44,697 nt of DNA from CAZQKW01 sp964594075 (GTDB lineage Bacteria > Desulfobacterota > WTBG01 > CAIYCZ01): the NCBI GenBank assembly GCA_964594075.1, contig CAZQKW010000031.1, positions 1-44,697 of the forward strand, in the 5' to 3' direction. A program made the translations under genes and the position numbers. The notes under the pieces are model-generated. The model was not told where the DNA came from. It worked only from the letters and a program-made list of their open reading frames with translations, and did not search any database. This document shows, one piece after another, positions 42,323-44,697 of this stretch (positions within the stretch are counted from its first letter, which is position 1; each line of letters begins with the position of its first letter).

Positions 42323-42885
42323 GGGGACACCATACTAATTTTTCTGCTTCTGTGGTCTCCCGCCTTTTTGCGGTTTCAATAATCTACCATGTTTTTCCGC
42401 CAACTGTTCAATAGGCAATTCGGAAAATCCACGGACGCTTTCCATATTGCTTACCGTGCAAAATTAAATCAAAGCCTATTTTTCTCCAACCATTTTAATT
42501 ATTCCCCTCATCCAGCGTTAAGGGATAAACGCAGTTAACCGAGCGAGCAAAAAGGGCTTTCAATGTGTCTCCAATACAGAGTGTATAAAGTAATTGTTGC
42601 AATTAACAAAACACTCGACAGGAGACCCTTTGAAAGTGCCAGAAAGGAAAGCAAAGAAGCGTCGGGAAATCAAAGTAAAGTTTGGCGCTGGTGGCTTAAC
42701 CGTACAGGGAGGGTTAAGCCTCGTTGAAGAACTGGTTCACCGTTTGCGCGTGAAGGAGATTATCAAGGAGACGATTTATTTGGGTTTCGCGCCGACACGG
42801 GGAAGTGGGTATAGGGAAGACCGCAGCGGGGCGGGGCGTCATTCAATGTCCCTGAACTCTCTCAAAAAACTAGTATAATGTCTCC
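42323..42885. mobile_element. Degenerate transposable element with inverted ends
   Basis: A left end GGGGACACCATACTA followed by T-run (42323-42343) and a right end that reads GGAGACATTATACTA plus T-run on the minus strand form imperfect terminal inverted repeats. Between them lies a transposase fragment. The right end repeats the 3' end of the radical SAM gene region. About 560 bases, clearly internally deleted. The 300 bases on the left (42323-42593) hold no gene. Confidence 0.6.
42630..42878 (+). pseudogene. Transposase N-terminal fragment
   Basis: From TTG 42630 (GGAGA upstream) the frame gives about 82 residues: KVPERKAKKRREIKVKF then GAGGLTVQGGLSLVEELVHRLRV, the N-terminal pattern of IS1380-like DDE transposases. 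The rest of the enzyme (about 350-400 residues) is missing; after GFAPTRG the frame runs into the element end and stops. Non-functional. Confidence 0.6.
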
Positions 42886-43022
42886 TGATTTTCCCTCCAG
42901 ATTTTCTTCAGGTTTTCAAGCCCAGATTTTCCAAAAAACTTGACAGGCAATATGTTTGCTTATATTAGGTGGACAATAGTAGAAAAAACATAAAAGACAA
43001 TGTTGGCGAAGAGGACAGAGAT

Positions 43023-43349
43023 ATGGGGATACTGAACTTCTTGTGGCGGAGACAGAACCCGAGTGAACAAAGAACGCCAACGACTGGAGGCGTTCGGTAC
43101 TCTGGTGGACAGGGCGCATCTATGGAGGACGCGGTTGTGATACACGCAGACTCCTCGATGGTCGGGGTTTTAGCCGAGTACGGGTACGTTACGGAGAGGC
43201 ACGGACGGAAGGGTACAGACTGGGTCCTGGAGTTTCAGGCTCTTATTGAGCATGAGGGGAAGCACTTCGACTGCTTGCATATAAAGCTGACCGATGGATG
43301 CCGTGTCAGCTACTACTTTGACATTTCGGAGTTCTTCGGCAAGTTCTGA
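43023..43349 (+). CDS. Hypothetical protein of cassette 1
   Basis: A 108-aa protein starting MGILNFLWRRQNPSEQRT, followed by a mixed alpha/beta C-terminus with AVVIHADSSMVGVLAEYGYVTERHGRKGTDW and IKLTDGCRVSYYFDISEFFGKF. No family recognised. The start is 20 bases after the cassette junction, typical of cassette genes. GAGGACAGAG upstream may serve as ribosome binding site. Confidence 0.65.
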   Translation: MGILNFLWRRQNPSEQRTPTTGGVRYSGGQGASMEDAVVIHADSSMVGVLAEYGYVTERHGRKGTDWVLEFQALIEHEGKHFDCLHIKLTDGCRVSYYFDISEFFGKF

Positions 43350-43354
43350 AAAGA

Positions 43355-43446
43355 GCGCCAACAAATGTATTTACACGGGCAGGAAACACTGCGCCGCTCG
43401 TTCCTCGCTCTGCAGTGTCTCCCGCCGGTGATGCTGGCGTTCGCTG
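43355..43446 (+). other. attC recombination site of cassette 1
   Basis: Left site GCGCCAAC (43355-43362), right site GCG|TTCGC with the crossover after G43439. Between them an imperfect long hairpin includes ACACTGC/GCAGTGT and GGGCAGGA against TCTCCCGCC, leaving a loop of about 19 bases. Length about 90 bases, within the attC range. Confidence 0.75.
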
Positions 43447-43466
43447 GAAATTAAAGGAGATTAAAA

Positions 43467-44540
43467 ATGTCACTAAACTCCGACATTGAAGATATTAAAA
43501 GCAAACTAAAGTCAGGCAGTTATCAGAATGAGGCTGCAGTATCTCAAGGAATTATACTTCGCCTTTTAAATTCTTTAGGATGGCCCATCTTTGACTCTTT
43601 ACGGGTTTCCCCAGAATATACTATAGGAACTGGAAGAGTGGATTACGCACTATGTCATCCTCCTGGGAAACCGATAATATTGATTGAGTCAAAAGACGTT
43701 GGGAGTGCCTATGGAGGGGAAAAACAATTATTCGAGTATGCTTTTCACCAGGGTATACCAATGGCAGTATTAACCGATGGGCAAGAGTGGAGTTTTTTTC
43801 TTCCTGGAGAACAAGGAGCCTACCATGAAAGATGTGTTTACAAACTTGACCTCATAGCAAGAAGCACGGAGGAATGCTTCCGAGTGTTCGATCGGTATTT
43901 GAATTACGAACAAGTTATTTCTGGAAATGCAATTACAAATGCAAAAAATGATTATAAGGACGTAAGTCGGCAAAGGCAGATTGAAATAGCTCTACCGGAG
44001 GCATGGAAAGTGCTTATTAAGGAACAGGATGAAATCCTTGTAGAACTGATTGCGGACAAGGTTGAAACCCTCTGTGGGTTTAAGCCTGAACCAGATGTTG
44101 TGAGAAAGTATCTTGATTCGCTTCTGCAATCTTCTCAACTAATAAGCCCAACTGGCAATAAGCCTCATCAAGATAAATCCCTTAAACCATCAGAAGAAAG
44201 CAACGATTTCTCAGGATTTATTTTTGATGGTCAAAGTTACCAAGAAGGAAGCGCCATCGGAACCATGATTCGAGTGTTTAAGGTTTTATCTCAGAAATAT
44301 CCATCATTTTTTGAGCGATATGCTAGACTACCGAAGCATGGTAGGAAGCGCCGATATTTAGCCCGAAACAAAATGGATCTTTATCCTGGGAGGCCTGATC
44401 TTTGTGAACAGTACTCCGAACAAATAGCCAGTGATTGGTGGGTTGGAACAAACTACAGCCGTTCAACAATCAGACATGCTATTGAACTTGCATGCGAAGT
44501 TGCTGGAATTCAATTTGGGAGTAATCTTAGATTAAGATAA
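43467..44540 (+). CDS. Orphan restriction-type nuclease domain protein (HsdR N-terminal-like) of cassette 2
   Basis: A 357-aa protein. Residues about 20-150 resemble the N-terminal nuclease domain of type I restriction R subunits: NEAAVSQGIILRLLNSLGWPIFD, then RVDYALCHPPGKPIILIESKDVG, which supplies the PD-(D/E)xK pattern (Asp in RVDYAL, Glu-x-Lys in IESK), and LTDGQEWSFFLPG. No helicase motor follows; the C-terminal 120 residues (DFSGFIFDGQSY to the end) are not recognised and may bind DNA. GGAG lies upstream of the ATG. Carried by an integron cassette, so recently mobile. Similar single-chain proteins may have a defence role; this is inference. Confidence 0.7.
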   Translation: MSLNSDIEDIKSKLKSGSYQNEAAVSQGIILRLLNSLGWPIFDSLRVSPEYTIGTGRVDYALCHPPGKPIILIESKDVGSAYGGEKQLFEYAFHQGIPMAVLTDGQEWSFFLPGEQGAYHERCVYKLDLIARSTEECFRVFDRYLNYEQVISGNAITNAKNDYKDVSRQRQIEIALPEAWKVLIKEQDEILVELIADKVETLCGFKPEPDVVRKYLDSLLQSSQLISPTGNKPHQDKSLKPSEESNDFSGFIFDGQSYQEGSAIGTMIRVFKVLSQKYPSFFERYARLPKHGRKRRYLARNKMDLYPGRPDLCEQYSEQIASDWWVGTNYSRSTIRHAIELACEVAGIQFGSNLRLR

Positions 44541-44542
44541 AC

Positions 44543-44600
44543 AGCGAACAAAACACTCCAGCGGATGGCTTACAGCCACCGCTGATTTCTGCGTTAGACG
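44543..44600 (+). other. attC recombination site of cassette 2
   Basis: Left site AGCGAAC (44543-44549), right site GCG|TTAGAC with crossover after G44593. The centre is a clean hairpin: CAGCGG (44559-44564) with CCGCTG (44579-44584) and inner GGCT/AGCC around a 3-base loop. A typical short attC of about 58 bases. Confidence 0.88.
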
Positions 44601-44612
44601 AAAATATAAAAG

Positions 44613-44697
44613 ATGAAATTTACCCAATATTTTCTCTATACGATGCAGAGGCCCGATCGTGCTAAAATAAAGATGTAATGGATTGAAAAGACAATCA
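44613..44697 (+). pseudogene. Cassette 3 gene start, interrupted by a stop codon
   Basis: MKFTQYFLYTMQRPDRAKIKM is followed by TAA at 44676-44678; the same frame goes on WIEKTI to the window edge. In the small-protein family I recall, the stretch is RPDRAxIKxEWIExxI, so a GAA to TAA change would explain the stop. The rest lies outside the window. It could also be a very short true ORF. Confidence 0.45.

Larger units (their letters stand above)
43003..44697 (+). mobile_element. Integron-type gene cassette array without integrase (CALIN-like)
   Basis: Three consecutive cassettes oriented to the right: 43003-43439, 43440-44593 and 44594 onward (cut by the window edge). Each complete cassette begins with TT plus four bases that are the exact complement of its own attC left site: GTTGGCG at 43002 matches CGCCAAC at 43356, and GTTCGCT at 43439 matches AGCGAAC at 44543. 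This is the expected mark of site-specific cassette insertion. No integron integrase is seen to the left, where one would be expected; a degenerate transposon lies there instead. Confidence 0.8.

Overview
The window looks like a chromosomal segment of a strictly anaerobic, non-photosynthetic bacterium, most like Desulfobacterota (Deltaproteobacteria) or a neighbouring candidate phylum; I cannot place it more precisely. Signs of anaerobic life are a tungsten-type aldehyde:ferredoxin oxidoreductase, many iron-sulfur proteins, a selenocysteine-containing SelD, a His-type Thi4, a PerR/rubrerythrin/rubredoxin/NrdD-like oxygen-defence operon and a proton-pumping pyrophosphatase. No rRNA, tRNA or CRISPR array was recognised.

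Left part (1-8.7 kb), housekeeping. The window opens on the start of groES with a perfect CIRCE operator. The pyrophosphatase gene hppA follows, ending convergently with thi4 across a shared terminator. Behind thi4 on the minus strand lies the conserved set yjbQ-phoH-pgpH-ybeY.

Middle part (9.2-29.5 kb), the main point of interest. Seventeen intact minus-strand genes plus one decayed gene lie nearly end to end behind a TetR regulator whose own promoter carries a perfect ACTGAC-N2-GTCAGT operator. The set contains two adjacent proteins resembling ferredoxin-dependent bilin reductases with their own 2[4Fe-4S] ferredoxin, a HemF-like protein that has lost the expected catalytic His and Arg, a membrane-anchored ferrochelatase-like protein, a heme-c/FMN split-barrel fusion and a second split-barrel protein, three FAD-linked oxidases, two CCG-domain iron-sulfur proteins, an aldehyde:ferredoxin oxidoreductase, an iron-sulfur flavoprotein-like FMN reductase, an SDR, a thiolase and a four-helix membrane protein. 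An O-methyltransferase gene converges on it. I infer an undescribed anaerobic pathway acting on a tetrapyrrole or similar ring compound by low-potential reduction. An aromatic (cresol-type) pathway is the main alternative.

Selenium and stress part (29.7-39.1 kb). A PP-loop ATPase, two small frameshifted ORFs and selD come first; selD reads through an in-frame UGA followed by a SECIS-like hairpin. Next are a YwqK/MORN protein, two tandem paralogous membrane micro-proteins, a SIMPL protein, Hsp33, DUF1820 and DUF72 proteins, and the PerR-family operon with a palindromic box in its promoter.

Right part (39.3-44.7 kb), accessory. A radical SAM/SPASM protein with an AbrB-like head (possibly a tungsten-enzyme maturase) ends inside a mobile-element end sequence. 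A secreted HAF-repeat protein and a degenerate transposon follow. The window closes with an integron-type cassette array lacking an integrase: two complete cassettes, each provable from matching attC half-sites, and the start of a third.
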